From: Helianthus annuus
Taxonomy: Eukaryota > Streptophyta > Magnoliopsida > Asterales > Asteraceae
Length of the DNA: 64,000 nucleotides
Direction of reading: 5' to 3'
Assembly: GCF_002127325.2 (NCBI RefSeq)
Contig: NC_035449.2
Coordinates: 77,091,504 to 77,155,503 of the forward strand
Part shown: positions 1-10,672 of the stretch, piece after piece
Numbering within the stretch: the stretch's first letter is position 1
Layout of the letters: the number at the start of each line of letters is the position of its first letter
Made by a program: the position numbers and the translations under genes
The notes under the pieces: generated by a model
Told to the model about the DNA's origin: nothing
The model's input: only the letters and a program-made list of their open reading frames with translations
Databases searched by the model: none

Positions 1-2379
1 GTGGATGAGAAGGGAGAATACAAAGCTTTCATTGCCAAGATTGTCCGAGAGCCAGATTTGTTTGCTACTTGGATGAAATCGATTGGTGTGAATGTGCCAA
101 GTGAGAATGAAAAGTCTGTATCATCTGCTGAAAATTCAGAAAGTACTGATGAACTTTCAGAAAGATCTGGAGAAATTTCAGACGGTTCAGATGAGAGTTT
201 ATCGATTTCTGATGAGAGTGTACAGAATGAAATTGTTTCAGAAAAACCAGTTGTATTTGGTAAAACATCGTCTGATTCTGGTGTTTCTGATGGTGATTCT
301 GAAAAATCTGTTCAGTTTGATCAGTCACCTGATCACAGCAGCAGTAATGATGAAGAAAAACATATAAATGTTGCTAAGTCTCATCTTTCTCCTGATAGTT
401 TTCATTTATATTTTGCAGAACGGATGGAGAAACTGAAGGAAAAACGAGCTGCTCAAGAACAACAAACTGAATCTGAAGGTGATTTTCAAATTACTGAGAA
501 TGTTGTTGAGAAGATTACTGAGGTTGTAAAAGAAGAAGAAAAGGTGATTGAAGTAGAAAAGGTGGTTGAAGTTATTAAAACAATCGAAGTTGAGAAGATT
601 GTTGAAGTTGTCAAGCCGTGCGAGAAGTGCTTGGAAACTTGCAAAGATTGTGAAGTCAAAAACGACATCATAGCTGAGTACGAGAAGAAAAAGGAGCAGT
701 TATTGTTCAACCTTAATTATGTGAAAGAATCGTACGATATATTGAACAAAACAGTAACTGGTCTCCAAACAACAAATTCAGAAAGAGAACAGGCACTGAC
801 AATGATGAATGCAACTTTGATGTCAAAACAAAAAGCGATCAATTTCTACATTGAAGAGAGTGCCAAATGGAAGCAAGAGTTGGAAACGGAAAAGATAGAG
901 AATGAGAGAATTAGGAGGTTATTGTTAAGCTACACTACTTCTGATTATCTCATTGATCGTGTTTATCCAACTGTTGCAGGTTTGGAAGCTTTTCAAGACG
1001 AGAAGCTAAAGAAGAAGAAAGACCGTGGTAAGAAACCGACTGTTAGCTATAACAAGTGTCCACCTCCAATTTGGGATGGGTATTCTCCTAGGAAACCAAA
1101 TGAGGAGCAACTTGAGAAAGCAGTCAATATAAAGTTAAAAACCGACACAACTGACGTTTTACCAGACAACATCGATGTCACGTTTACCTCGTCCGATACT
1201 GATCATGAGTCTGAATTAATCAAAAAGGTGGTCGATCAAGTGTTGGATACTGATGAGGAGTCCGAGTCGAAATCTAAGTCTGGAGGGTCAAAGTCGTCAG
1301 TTAACAGTCAAAATTCGTCGGTCAAACGGTGTTACAGTAAAGAATTTTTGTTATCGAAAGCAAATTTGGATGATGAAACATTCGAAGTTGTTTATACTTT
1401 GAATGGTTCTGACAAATTATATTACAACAAAGAGTTTCCGATAATGAATATCAAAACGGAAGTAATAAACAAAATTTTTAAACTAGTAGAGGTTAATATT
1501 CATGAATTACAAGTTTTGAACAATTTTGAAAAACCTAAAAAATATACTTCTAGAGTTCAACAACGTCTAAACAAGAAAAAAGGTTACAATTCTGGTTTTG
1601 GTTTTCAAAAGAAACCTAACCAAAATCGTAGCTACAAAAAGAAAGGTTTAGGTTTTATTCCACCAGAAAATGATAAAAATATGAAAAATTCTAAAATGAA
1701 ATCTGAATTTGTGTCAGGTGGAAGCTCAGACGAGGAACAGAAGAAACCGTTCTGGAGACAGTCAAACCAGGAGTTTCTTGCTGAAAGAAAGAAGAATGGA
1801 GTTGAGATTAGTTACCTAAGAGAGACTCGAACCTGTTACAGATGCAATGAAGTCGGTCACATTGCATGGAACTGTACATGGAATGCCAAAGAAAAACAGG
1901 GAGTTTCTCAGAAGTTGAAAGAGAAAGTTGTTGAGGTTGAATCACCGACTGAAAAATTTAGAATTTTTGAGAATTCAAAATTCGAGGTTGGTGAATGTTC
2001 ACAAAAGAATAAGTATGAGAAGAAAGGAAAAGACAACCATGTGTGGGTTGCGAAGAAAGATGAAGTGAATGTTGGCGATGAATCTGGTTCCATAAAGCCA
2101 GTAGAGCCACATGTTGAGAAGAAAACTTTACTAAATGATGAGGAATTTCCATCATTGAAGTTTGACGAAGTAAAGAAGAAAGTGGGAAAAACTGAGTTTT
2201 CAAATCAGTTCTACAAAGAAAAGAATGATTTTGATGTCGAGAAAACATTCAACGGGAATGTTAAGAAGATATTTGGGAAAATGTTGAGTGGGAGAGCAAA
2301 GGGGGTCAAAGATTTTTACGCCACGAAAAAAGGCTACATACAACCCAACTGCTCAGGAGTTGAAATCCATCAAGTCTGA
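1..2379 (+). CDS. Gag-like nucleocapsid polyprotein, 5'-partial
   Basis: An open frame of 792 codons runs from the window edge to a TGA at 2377-2379; the true start is probably upstream, since the first codon here is GTG. The protein is highly charged. It has an acidic Ser-rich N-terminus, a Glu/Val/Lys repeat region around residues 165-205 with coiled-coil character, a conserved-looking central block, and one CCHC zinc knuckle (CYRCNEVGHIAWNC) around residue 612. The knuckle indicates RNA binding in virus-like particles. The frame has no internal stop, so this gag looks better preserved than other element genes here. No protease or pol frame follows. Lineage (Sirevirus-like Copia) is inferred from the 3' structure. 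Confidence 0.7.
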   Translation: MDEKGEYKAFIAKIVREPDLFATWMKSIGVNVPSENEKSVSSAENSESTDELSERSGEISDGSDESLSISDESVQNEIVSEKPVVFGKTSSDSGVSDGDSEKSVQFDQSPDHSSSNDEEKHINVAKSHLSPDSFHLYFAERMEKLKEKRAAQEQQTESEGDFQITENVVEKITEVVKEEEKVIEVEKVVEVIKTIEVEKIVEVVKPCEKCLETCKDCEVKNDIIAEYEKKKEQLLFNLNYVKESYDILNKTVTGLQTTNSEREQALTMMNATLMSKQKAINFYIEESAKWKQELETEKIENERIRRLLLSYTTSDYLIDRVYPTVAGLEAFQDEKLKKKKDRGKKPTVSYNKCPPPIWDGYSPRKPNEEQLEKAVNIKLKTDTTDVLPDNIDVTFTSSDTDHESELIKKVVDQVLDTDEESESKSKSGGSKSSVNSQNSSVKRCYSKEFLLSKANLDDETFEVVYTLNGSDKLYYNKEFPIMNIKTEVINKIFKLVEVNIHELQVLNNFEKPKKYTSRVQQRLNKKKGYNSGFGFQKKPNQNRSYKKKGLGFIPPENDKNMKNSKMKSEFVSGGSSDEEQKKPFWRQSNQEFLAERKKNGVEISYLRETRTCYRCNEVGHIAWNCTWNAKEKQGVSQKLKEKVVEVESPTEKFRIFENSKFEVGECSQKNKYEKKGKDNHVWVAKKDEVNVGDESGSIKPVEPHVEKKTLLNDEEFPSLKFDEVKKKVGKTEFSNQFYKEKNDFDVEKTFNGNVKKIFGKMLSGRAKGVKDFYATKKGYIQPNCSGVEIHQV

Positions 2380-4453
2380 GAAGACTTGGATGGATGTTTG
2401 TTTTCCATGATAGTCTAAGGACTATGCCGGAGATCCCAAGTTTATATCGTGGATCAGGAATCGGCATCTTTCTAGTATTTGATAAGTGTATTTGAAAATT
2501 TTGAATAGTGTTTTGGATTTTGCAGGTGAAAGGACTATGCCGGAGCTTCCAGGTGGTTAATTGCGAAGCAGGAATCGGCATTCTGATTGATATAATGGTA
2601 ATGTAGATGTAACATTCCTACAAGTGGTAGTTTTTGGGTACCTACAAGTGGTAATCTTGATCCCACAAGTGGTATTTGTGGTTAAATTTTGAGATCTTTG
2701 TATACTTTGAAGTAATTACATTTACAAGTGGTACAGAAAGTTCTTAAATGCAAATGGTAAATCAGGGACATTAAATTGTACTTGATTTACTATCCATGGC
2801 AAAAGATAGACAAGATGATGAACCACATCCCCGTTTTTAAAAGATAGACCTACAAGTGGTTGTTATCAACACAAATTCATTTTCCGGAAAAGTCATTTTG
2901 ATTAAAACAAACTTAAGTGTTTTGAAATCTAAATGAGAAAATGGTTTGTGATAGGGGGAGTTCAGATTGTTTATGCCTAGTGAATGGCGATTTGATGTGA
3001 TTCAGTGTCAGTTGTCAAGTTTTTTGTACAGTTTGTTTTGCATTTTATGTTTCTAGTGGGTCTAGAGTCTAGAAGTTTTCAAATTTTCTTTAAAATGTGT
3101 TTGCATTTTAGGGGGAGTAGGGAATTTCAGAAAATCCAAAAACATGATAAAATTCAAAAATGAGTTTTGTTGCGAAAAAGAGGAAATGATAGTACATCAG
3201 TGGACTATCACGGCACACTAAAGAAATGTAAAGTTAAAAAGTGTTAAACAATCTTACTGTGGGTGTGTCAGTAGATTTTCGCACAATTAGTAAATTGAAA
3301 CGAGATATAAACCTAAATCAAACTTGCTTGATTCGTGGGTAACTATTCTTGGATATATGGGTAACCCCCAAAATCTTGTTTGAAAGGTCCCATATTCTGA
3401 GATACTAGGTCTTTATACTCAGTGATATCTGGGGTATTATCCCGGGACTTCTGCTGTATGGAAATACTGACCTAGTCCCCGGATAATACTTTCTGCTAAA
3501 AGCTTTGAAACATAAGCTTCGCCCTCAGCATGCTAATGAAACAATAAAATTGATAGTCGCTGCTGTTGAAATGCAAAAAGATCCTCTAAAGGGGACCCAC
3601 CAAAAGTCGAGCCGTCATCTCTCTGCTGAACGGAAGTTCTGACCTGAGCTCTCACGGTTTCACATCTAACCCTTTTACAGATATCAGATGTGGTATACTC
3701 ACCTGTAAGATTGAATATTTGGGATCTGGATACGGGAGTATATTCAAGTGGAGTGATACACAATTAAGTTTAAGTCTCTAAAACATTAATATCGTATCTC
3801 GAATCGATTGAAATTTGTGTTGAGAATTTAAGAGGACAAACATACTGACAATCTAGGTAAATTGTTAAAAACTTAGAATGAAATCAAGCTTAACGGTGTT
3901 GGTGATTTGTCGCATAAACTGATATGATCCTCTTGCACGAGCTCACAAAAATATTGTTTGTAAATATTTCATTCTTTGCATTTTATTTTTTTCATATTGA
4001 AAATCGAAAGAGATTTTAGTGTGTTTTAGCATAAATTTTTGAAAAAGTCAAAAAGATTTTCGACAATTGATGTTGGAAAACTGATTTTCAAAATTCCGTG
4101 TGCTTAACATGATGAACAGAATTTGAGGGGGAGTGTTTGTGTAAATCTAACTGTTTTCGTTAAATCTAGCCTTCTTCAAGTGGTTCATCATAGATTGTTT
4201 TTGAGGGGAGTAAAATGCTGATGCATAGTTGTTGAAATCAATTTGTAAAAGAAATTTACTTTGAGGTAGAGTCTATGCAGGAAAGCCAGGCGTTGATCCT
4301 GAAGATGTTACTGAAGATGAGAATACCAGTAAATCGAGAGGGGGAGTCTGTAGATAGAGAAAGAAAAGCTCGAAGACTGATCAAGACTGAAGATGTGAAG
4401 ATACAGCATGGTGTGACTCGATAGTCGACTCCATCAACATCTGAGGGGGAGTC
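2380..4453 (+). other. Non-coding 3' region with multiple polypurine tracts
   Basis: No long frame on either strand. It contains five copies of ACAAGTGGTA (about 2619, 2643, 2664, 2723 and 2850) and repeated purine tracts of the form AGGGGGAG (about 2954, 3110, 4131 and 4340), besides the one touching the LTR at 4443-4451. Multiple polypurine tracts ahead of the 3' LTR are a described Sirevirus feature. The pol expected at this position in an autonomous element is absent. Confidence 0.6.
2413..2581 (+). repeat. Two copies of a ~50 bp direct repeat just after gag
   Basis: AAGGACTATGCCGGAG starts the first copy near 2417 and the second near 2530. Both end in CAGGAATCGGCAT (near 2465 and 2580). 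The repeats lie in the non-coding stretch after the gag stop codon. No function is apparent. Confidence 0.7.
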
Positions 4454-4565
4454 TGTTGGTGCACTACATCTGCTGATTACGTCTTGTATCGAGTCATTAT
4501 CTTAGAACGTTAGATCTAGGCACGTAATACGAGAAATTATGAGATTGTATAGGTTTATAGTGTTT

Positions 4566-4696
4566 GGATCGCTCATAGGTACATGGTGATAGTGGACCGC
4601 TCGTATGACACTATCTTGGGCCGCTTATGTGTCAACTTTCTGGACCGCTTTTATGACATGTATATGGGCCGCTTATTGGGCCTGTCCAATAAGCGG
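4566..4696 (+). repeat. GGACCGCT repeats and stem-loop upstream of the LTR TATA box
   Basis: Five variants of GG(A/G)(C/T)CGCT(C/T) occur at about 25-30 bp spacing (near 4567, 4594, 4619, 4642 and 4666). The last forms a perfect 11 bp stem, CCGCTTATTGG (4669-4679) with CCAATAAGCGG (4686-4696), around a 6-base loop. It ends 11 bases before the TATA box. A cis-regulatory role is inference. Confidence 0.7.
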
Positions 4697-4707
4697 TTCC
4701 AGTAGCC

Positions 4708-4715
4708 TATAAATA
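4708..4715 (+). promoter_or_regulatory. TATA box of the gag-only element LTR
   Basis: TATAAATA lies about 255 bp into a 470 bp LTR, right after the stem-loop. It is the best candidate for the Pol II promoter core. Confidence 0.6.
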
Positions 4716-4924
4716 CCTCTAGAGCGATCTCATTTGTAACGGTTCCTGATTTTCGTACCGAAGTGCTGCCGGATCGAAAACAGGTTGTATTCATCGTCAA
4801 ATCAATACTAAAGAAGATTAAAGTGATATACATGCTATTCCTACGTTGATTACTTGTTTTCCGCACCTGTAATTGACGAAAACACCTCTGAACGACTCGT
4901 TCGGGTCACCAAACGATCCTACAT

Positions 4925-6825
4925 TATAGAAGGTTTATCAAGGACTTTTCGAAAATTTCAAGGCCTCTAACAAAATTACTTGAAAAAGATGCACCCTTCA
5001 TCTTTGACAAGAAATGCAATCAAGCATTTCTAACCCTCAAGGAAATGCTAGTCAATGCACCTATCATGATAGCACCAGATTGGAAATTTCCTTTCGAAAT
5101 CATGTGTGATGCAAGTGACTTTGCTGTTGGAGCAGTCTTGGGACAAAGAAAAGAAAAGCATTTCCACCCAATCTATTATGCTAGTAAAACTCTTAATGAT
5201 GCATAAGAAAATTATACAACTACAGAAAAAGAATTACTAGCAGTGGTGTTTGCTTTTGATAAATTCCGTTCTTATCTTGTTCTTTCTAAAACTGTAGTCT
5301 ATACAGACCATGCAGCCATCAGGTACCTCTTCAAGAAACAAGACGCAAAACCCCGTTTGATCAGATGGATTCTACTCCTCCAAGAATTCGACATCGAAAT
5401 CAAGGACAAAAGAGGAGCAGAAAACACTGCTGCAGATCATCTCTCACGCTTAGAAGACCCAGCTTTGGAAACGACCAGAGACGAGCAAATCAACGAGAAA
5501 TATCCCACAGAATCCTTGGAAATGATGGAGAGTAGACAAGAGCCATGGTATGCCGACTACGCTAATTTCCTAGCTAGCGGTATAGTCACCAAGGGATGGC
5601 CACATCATCAAAGAAAGAAATTCTTTGCTGATGTAAAGCATTACTTTTGGGAAGACCCCTATCTTTTCAAAATGTGTGCCGACCAGCTCATCCGAAGGTG
5701 TGTCCATGGTAATGAAGCACGAAGAATTCTCCGTCATTGTCACGAAGGTCCATACGGAGGACATCATGGTGCCGCAAGTACCGCACGAAAGGTATTTGAT
5801 TCAGGATTTTACTGGCCAACCATTTACAAGGATGCACAAAACCTTGAAAAGACATGTGATGCCTGCCAGAGATCAGGTAATATTTCTTCCAAAAACGAAA
5901 TGCCTCAAAATGGCATTCTCGTTTGTGAAATCTTTGATGTGTGGGGACTCGATTTCATGGGACCTTTCCCGCCTTCAAAGGGAAACAAATATATACTTGT
6001 GGCAGTCGATTACTTGTCTAAATGGGCGGAAGCCGAGGCTCTTCCAACAAATGATGGAAGAGTAGTGGTAAAATTTCTGAAAAAACTGTTTTCTCGCTTC
6101 GGGACACCAAAGGCTTTGATAAGTGATAGAGGTACCCATTTTTGCAATCATCAACTCGAAAAATATTAACAAGGTATGGGGTTTATCACCGGGTCTCAAC
6201 AGCGTATCACCCTCAAACAAATGGGCAAGCCGAAGTGACTAATCGAGGTTTAAAACGAATACTTGAAAAAACCGTAGGAATAAATAAAAAAGAATGGGCC
6301 GACAAATTAGACGATGCTTTATGGGCTTTTCGAACTGCTTATAAAACCACTATAGGCACAACCCCATATAAGCTTGTCTATGGAAAAAGTTGTCACTTGC
6401 CAGTAGAAATAGCTCACAAAGCCTACTGGGCAATAAAAAATGTGAACTTAGATTTAGAAACTGCCGGTAAAAATCGATTTTGTCAAATAAATGAATTAGA
6501 CGAGCTAAGGAATTATGCATATTCTAACTCCGAAATTTATATGGAAAGAATGAAAAATTTACATGATAAATATATTAAATCTAATGAATTTCGGGTAGGA
6601 GATCAGGTTCTATTGTTTAATTCACGACTTCGATTATTTCCTGGTAAGCTAAAATCTAGATGGTCAGGACCTTTTTCCGTCACCCATGTTTTTCCTCACG
6701 GTGTAGTAGAAATTAAAGCTCGAAATGGGATACCATTTAAAGTCAATGGCCAACGGCTAAAACTCTACCGAAGATCCATTGAGGATGAGGAAGAGGAGAT
6801 CTCGCTTCAAACGGTTAACGAATAA
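4925..6825 (+). pseudogene. Athila pol fragment: RT thumb, RNase H, integrase (decayed)
   Basis: The frame opens directly at the junction with the start of the YRRFI motif that follows the RT palm. RNase H-like sequence (CDASDFAVGAVLGQ) comes next, with an integrase zinc finger (H/H...CDAC near 5870) and an integrase core ([20 protein letters not shown] near 6205). The C-terminal part ends at a TAA at 6823-6825. Two lesions are visible. One is an in-frame TAA at 5204-5206, where relatives have a Gln codon, consistent with C-to-T decay. The other is a one-base deletion near 6163 that shifts the rest of integrase. The copy is therefore non-functional. Confidence 0.85.
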
Positions 6826-7614
6826 ACTCAACATCGTACCTGACATGTTACGAACAGGCAAGTGTATGTCAAAAACAACCGGTAAGTCTTCTAACCATTT
6901 TCGGAAAAAGGGGCATGCACACGAGCACAAAAAAAAAATTTCAAAAACCTTGCTCGGCACGAGGCCGTGTCCGCTGGACACGGGGCCGTGTCGAGGCGAC
7001 TGTCGGGAAAAAACCCTCTTTTCACAACAGTTACCTCATTCCACACGCCCCGTTTCGCCGAAAACGCTCTGGTTCCAGGCGATTTTCCGCAGATTTCCGA
7101 CGTCACTACCACGTTTAACAACATCAAGGTATGATTCTATCATCTTTAGTAGTTAAATTAATTACTTGCATGTAGTTAAAACATCAAAAATTGGGGAAAA
7201 ATCTAGGGTTCTTCGTGTTCATCCGGATCGAACTTCAAATTTTTGATGCAATCTGTTAGTAGTAGTTTAGATTAGTGTAGTAGAAAGTAAATAAACATGT
7301 ATTGTTGATAGATTCGTTCGATTTCCCACTAAAACCCCAAACCCTTGTTTTTGAACCGAAAAAGACAAAATTGGAAGGGTAAACGGTTTGTTTTGGAAAA
7401 AACGTCATTTAGGGTTTCATTTTCGGGGGAAACCGCTACTATTGGGCTAAAAATTTTCAGGTTTTCGGAACCGGGACGAAAAATGAAGTTTTTGGGTTAC
7501 AGACGCCTGGACACGGGGCCGTGTCCACTGAACACGGGGCCGTGTCCAGCCCACTGTTTGCAGTTTCACCCCAAATATCCTTGTTTCATACTAACTTCTA
7601 ATGTATTCTTTCAG
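6826..7614 (+). other. Athila spacer between pol and the env-like ORF, with candidate intron
   Basis: No conserved coding. It carries two paired palindrome clusters (6957-6998; 7505-7549). A plausible splice donor AAG|GTATGA lies at 7128/7129. The stretch CTAACTTCTAATGTATTCTTTCAG ends at 7614, directly before the ATG of the next ORF, and resembles a branch point plus acceptor. Splicing 7129-7614 would place that ATG close to the 5' end of a subgenomic message. This is inference from motifs only. Confidence 0.4.
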
Positions 7615-8760
7615 ATGTCAAAATTCACAAGGTTCAACGCAAGCGAACTTGACGCTAGGACGCGGTATGAGATACTACAAACAAGACCGGAGGAGTACCC
7701 TAGGCGGGCATGTACCGACTTGTTAACCATGGTGAATCAACTTGACCGATTCAACAACATCGTGAGAGGGCCACTTGCAGTTGCATTGAACACCCGGCTT
7801 CGGTCGGTGCATCAATGCACAATGGAGTTTTACAGTACTTTCGTTTTCAACTCAAGGTGTGACCCGTTTGACAATGAGGGGGTCACATTTCGATGTGGAG
7901 GGACAACGTACTCAATCTCCATGGCACAGTTTGGATATATCATAGGGCTATATGGTGAAGAGGAATCGGGGAATGAGGAGAATACCGGGGGATTACGAGA
8001 CTTGGATGTAAATGAACGTCAAGCCGCATGGGCTCAGATCGGTGAAGGAATCTACAACCCTAGTAGCACCAAGAGTACCAAATTGAGGGACCCGCTTTAC
8101 CGCTACATTCACAGGCTCCTCACCTACTCGCTAAACCAGCGTCACGACAGTAGTGGCGTTGTAGGGTTGAAAGATTTGGTTGTCCTTCACTGCATCCACA
8201 ACCAGAAGCCTCTCGATGTTCCATATCTCTTGTTACGAAACATGCACCTCAATCGCCTTGCTCACGCTCCTACGCCTGTCTTCTTCGGGGGATGGGTGTA
8301 CCGTCTTTTCAAGCATTTCACGAGAATCCCAAGGTCCTTTGAAAGGAGTCCATGGTCGGGACGAGTTGACTACCACATTTGCCAAGCCATGAACTTACTT
8401 TATGAGGCGGAAGACGGGACGGTGAGCTTCCAAAGGACACAAGGCTATGCATGGAACCCACAAGAGGCCCTAGTTCTCCACGCACCACCTCCCCACTACC
8501 AGTACCAACCCCATGGTGATCCGGGTCAATCCTCCTCACAAGGAGGCGGTTTTCCTAACTTTCAAAGCTTACATGATCTTTTGCAGGAAAACCTCATGTG
8601 TACCAGGAACACCTACAACCTCGCCAACAACACATACCACCGGGTTGGAGCTATTGAGCGCAACATCAACGATATACAGGATGATATCGGTAGCATCCGG
8701 GAGTACATGGCGGGGCATGGGGATGGAGGTGATGATAGCGGTGAAGACATGGACGTTTGA
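7615..8760 (+). CDS. Athila env-like / ORF1-type protein, 381 aa
   Basis: An intact frame from the ATG at 7615 to a TGA at 8758-8760. The frame is open upstream to 7345, but that part reads through palindromic repeats and I do not accept it as coding. The protein resembles the extra ORF that follows pol in Athila elements and related 'putative plant transposon protein' families. It has an N-terminal FTRFNASELDAR-like start, conserved blocks such as MEFYSTFVFNSRCDPFDN (around residue 70) and FGYIIGLYGEE, and an acidic Asp/Gly C-terminus. No convincing signal peptide or transmembrane helix is evident by eye, so 'env-like' describes position rather than proven function. Confidence 0.65.
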   Translation: MSKFTRFNASELDARTRYEILQTRPEEYPRRACTDLLTMVNQLDRFNNIVRGPLAVALNTRLRSVHQCTMEFYSTFVFNSRCDPFDNEGVTFRCGGTTYSISMAQFGYIIGLYGEEESGNEENTGGLRDLDVNERQAAWAQIGEGIYNPSSTKSTKLRDPLYRYIHRLLTYSLNQRHDSSGVVGLKDLVVLHCIHNQKPLDVPYLLLRNMHLNRLAHAPTPVFFGGWVYRLFKHFTRIPRSFERSPWSGRVDYHICQAMNLLYEAEDGTVSFQRTQGYAWNPQEALVLHAPPPHYQYQPHGDPGQSSSQGGGFPNFQSLHDLLQENLMCTRNTYNLANNTYHRVGAIERNINDIQDDIGSIREYMAGHGDGGDDSGEDMDV

Positions 8761-10672
8761 AGAGATAAGGGGCGGGTTGATGGTGAGCCCACAGGTTTAA
8801 GTACCCTTCTCTATCGAACAATTTACGGTCTGCGTGCCACTTGTTGAACAATTTACTTTCTTTAACTTTTTTTATTTTCGTTTTATTTTCACTTTATGCT
8901 TGGAGACAATTGACGTTGGTAAGTTAGGATGTTTTATGTTTGCTTGGTGTGGTATTGAGTGATTAAACAGGTACAATGCAAGGGTTAGAGTGCTAAACCT
9001 TAGCACTTGCAGCCCCAAAATGGAGAAACCGGGAGACAAAACCTGTTTTTCAGGCTCACAGACTGTCCACACGGGGACGTGTCCAGCCGACACGCCCCCG
9101 TGTTCATCTCCCAGATCTGCTGTTTGGTTACTGACCTGCAATTATTTGCCAGACACGAGGCCGTGTCCAGTGGACACGCCCCCGTGTTCATCTTCTGTAA
9201 GTTTTCATTACTGGCAGTTCGCCACGGGGCCGTGTCCAGTGGACACGGGGCCGTGTCCAGGATGCCAGTAACATAAATCTTTGCTTTTTAACCCACTTTT
9301 ACACATTCTAGTCAACCGAAAATCTTATTTTTGGGACACATTGAGGACAATGTGTAATTTAAGTGTGGGGGGGATGCTAAAACCTTGAATTTTGCAAATC
9401 CTAATTACAAGCCTTACACAAAACTCTATTGGAACCGCTAAACACCCCAAATTTTTTTTTTTCAAAAACTTTTCGTTTTTTTTTTACTTGTCTTGGTTTA
9501 ATTTGGGAATAACAAGTTCTAAAAAGGTTATATTTTTACAAATTTACAACCGATAGCGTCGTGATAACAAAGAACCAACATAAGAAAATTACGAAACGGC
9601 ATAACAAGTCTAGTTAAAAATTCGATTATATATACTTGATCGCATTAAAAACTCATTCCCACAAAAGTGAGTTTTGAGCCTTTATTGAGCATACAAATAT
9701 ACATCTTTAGACTAAATGCTCATTTTTCGTTTCTTGTGTGAATAGCCGCTTGGTTCTTACAACTCTAGAACTTGCCACGACGATACATTCCCGGTCCTTA
9801 CCAACTTAAACCCAAGTAAGTAAGTGATGGAGGCATTAGGACTAACCATATTTTTCTTTCTACACCATTATTTTTCATTTTTTTTACCACCTACCCAAAA
9901 TCCCCCTAGATTAGCCCCTTTGAGCCTAAACCTTTCATTTCATTACCTTAAAACCCTTTTTACCCACCAAAAACCTTTTTTTTTATTTTTCACCCTTTAT
10001 TTTAGTAACAAGCTCGGTTTTTCGTAAGATCGCTATTTTATGTGACTTTCCAAAAAAAAAAGAAAAAATATATATATATATGATGAAGTCAAAAACAAAC
10101 AAAAGCTATATAAAAGCTTGTTTGGAGAAATACTTCAAAATAAAGAGTCACTAAAAACAAGGTGTGTCACGAAAACCGACGCTTTTTACGATTTTCGCCC
10201 TTTTTACTAACCACTAACCTATCCACCCACCTTTAACCCAAGCCTAACCCTTCACCCAAAAAGTCCTCTTGATATTTACAAAGGTAAAAAGTTAAAAAGG
10301 AGGAGGATTGATTGCTTGGCAAGCCTATGGAAGGCGTAAGTTCCATGCCGCTCTCGAGTGATTCACTAAAAAAAAAATACACCTTCGGCCGAGTGTTGAG
10401 TGATCTCCCGTGAGGTATGTGAACTTGTATATAAATGGAATTTTAATAAGGCATGCTATGCCCGAATAAGTAATTTATCCTGTGAAACGTTCTAAATAAA
10501 TCATAACGAATAGGATTGTAAATAAATAAAAATAAAACTTACAAAGATCTTGGATTCCCGACACTCTATGACAAGCCAAAAACTTTCTCTTCTACCTATT
10601 CCATTTGGGAGTGTAAGCGACATTTAAAGAGTTTTGCTTGAGGACAAGCAAAAGTTCAAGTGTGGGGGTATT
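8761..10672 (+). other. Athila 3' non-coding region with two purine-tract motifs
   Basis: About 1.9 kb without a supported gene. It contains three palindrome clusters (9065-9260). A block TTGAGGACAATGTG...AAGTGTGGGGGGG lies at about 9341-9374, and its near copy TTGAGGACAAGC...AAGTGTGGGGG at about 10637-10668; the second directly precedes the LTR and is the likely plus-strand primer. Homopolymer runs and TA repeats (10067-10080) occur in between. Confidence 0.65.

Larger units (their letters stand above)
1..4923 (+). mobile_element. Sirevirus-like LTR retrotransposon lacking pol (3' part; left end outside window)
   Basis: The order is gag (1-2379), about 2.1 kb of non-coding DNA with repeated AGGGGGAG tracts, a final purine tract, then one LTR (4454-4923). 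No reverse transcriptase, integrase or protease frame lies between gag and the LTR, so this copy depends on pol supplied in trans. A large gag with a CCHC knuckle and several polypurine tracts before the 3' LTR are known traits of Sireviruses (Ty1/Copia); the assignment rests on these. The right end abuts Athila pol within one codon (4923/4924), so the element inserted into that pol. The 5' LTR and left target duplication are outside the window. Confidence 0.75.
4454..4923 (+). repeat. 3' LTR of the gag-only element (470 bp)
   Basis: It starts TGTTGGTGCA directly after the purine tract and ends CCTACA, giving canonical TG...CA ends. The next base starts Athila pol sequence. U3 contains repeated GGRCCGCTY motifs, a strong stem-loop and TATAAATA at 4708-4715. 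Confidence 0.85.

Noticed and set aside
4651..4866. Minus-strand ORF in the LTR
   Set aside because: It overlaps the LTR promoter and leader, with no recognisable domain.
7345..7614. Upstream extension of the Athila env-like ORF to position 7345
   Set aside because: This part is translated through the GGACACGGGGCCGTGTCC repeats and lies in a probable intron. The ATG at 7615 gives a start that fits the conserved part of the protein.
8990..9276. Cys/Pro-rich small peptides in several frames on both strands
   Set aside because: They come from the palindromic repeats, which leave several frames open at once. No start context or conservation supports a peptide gene.
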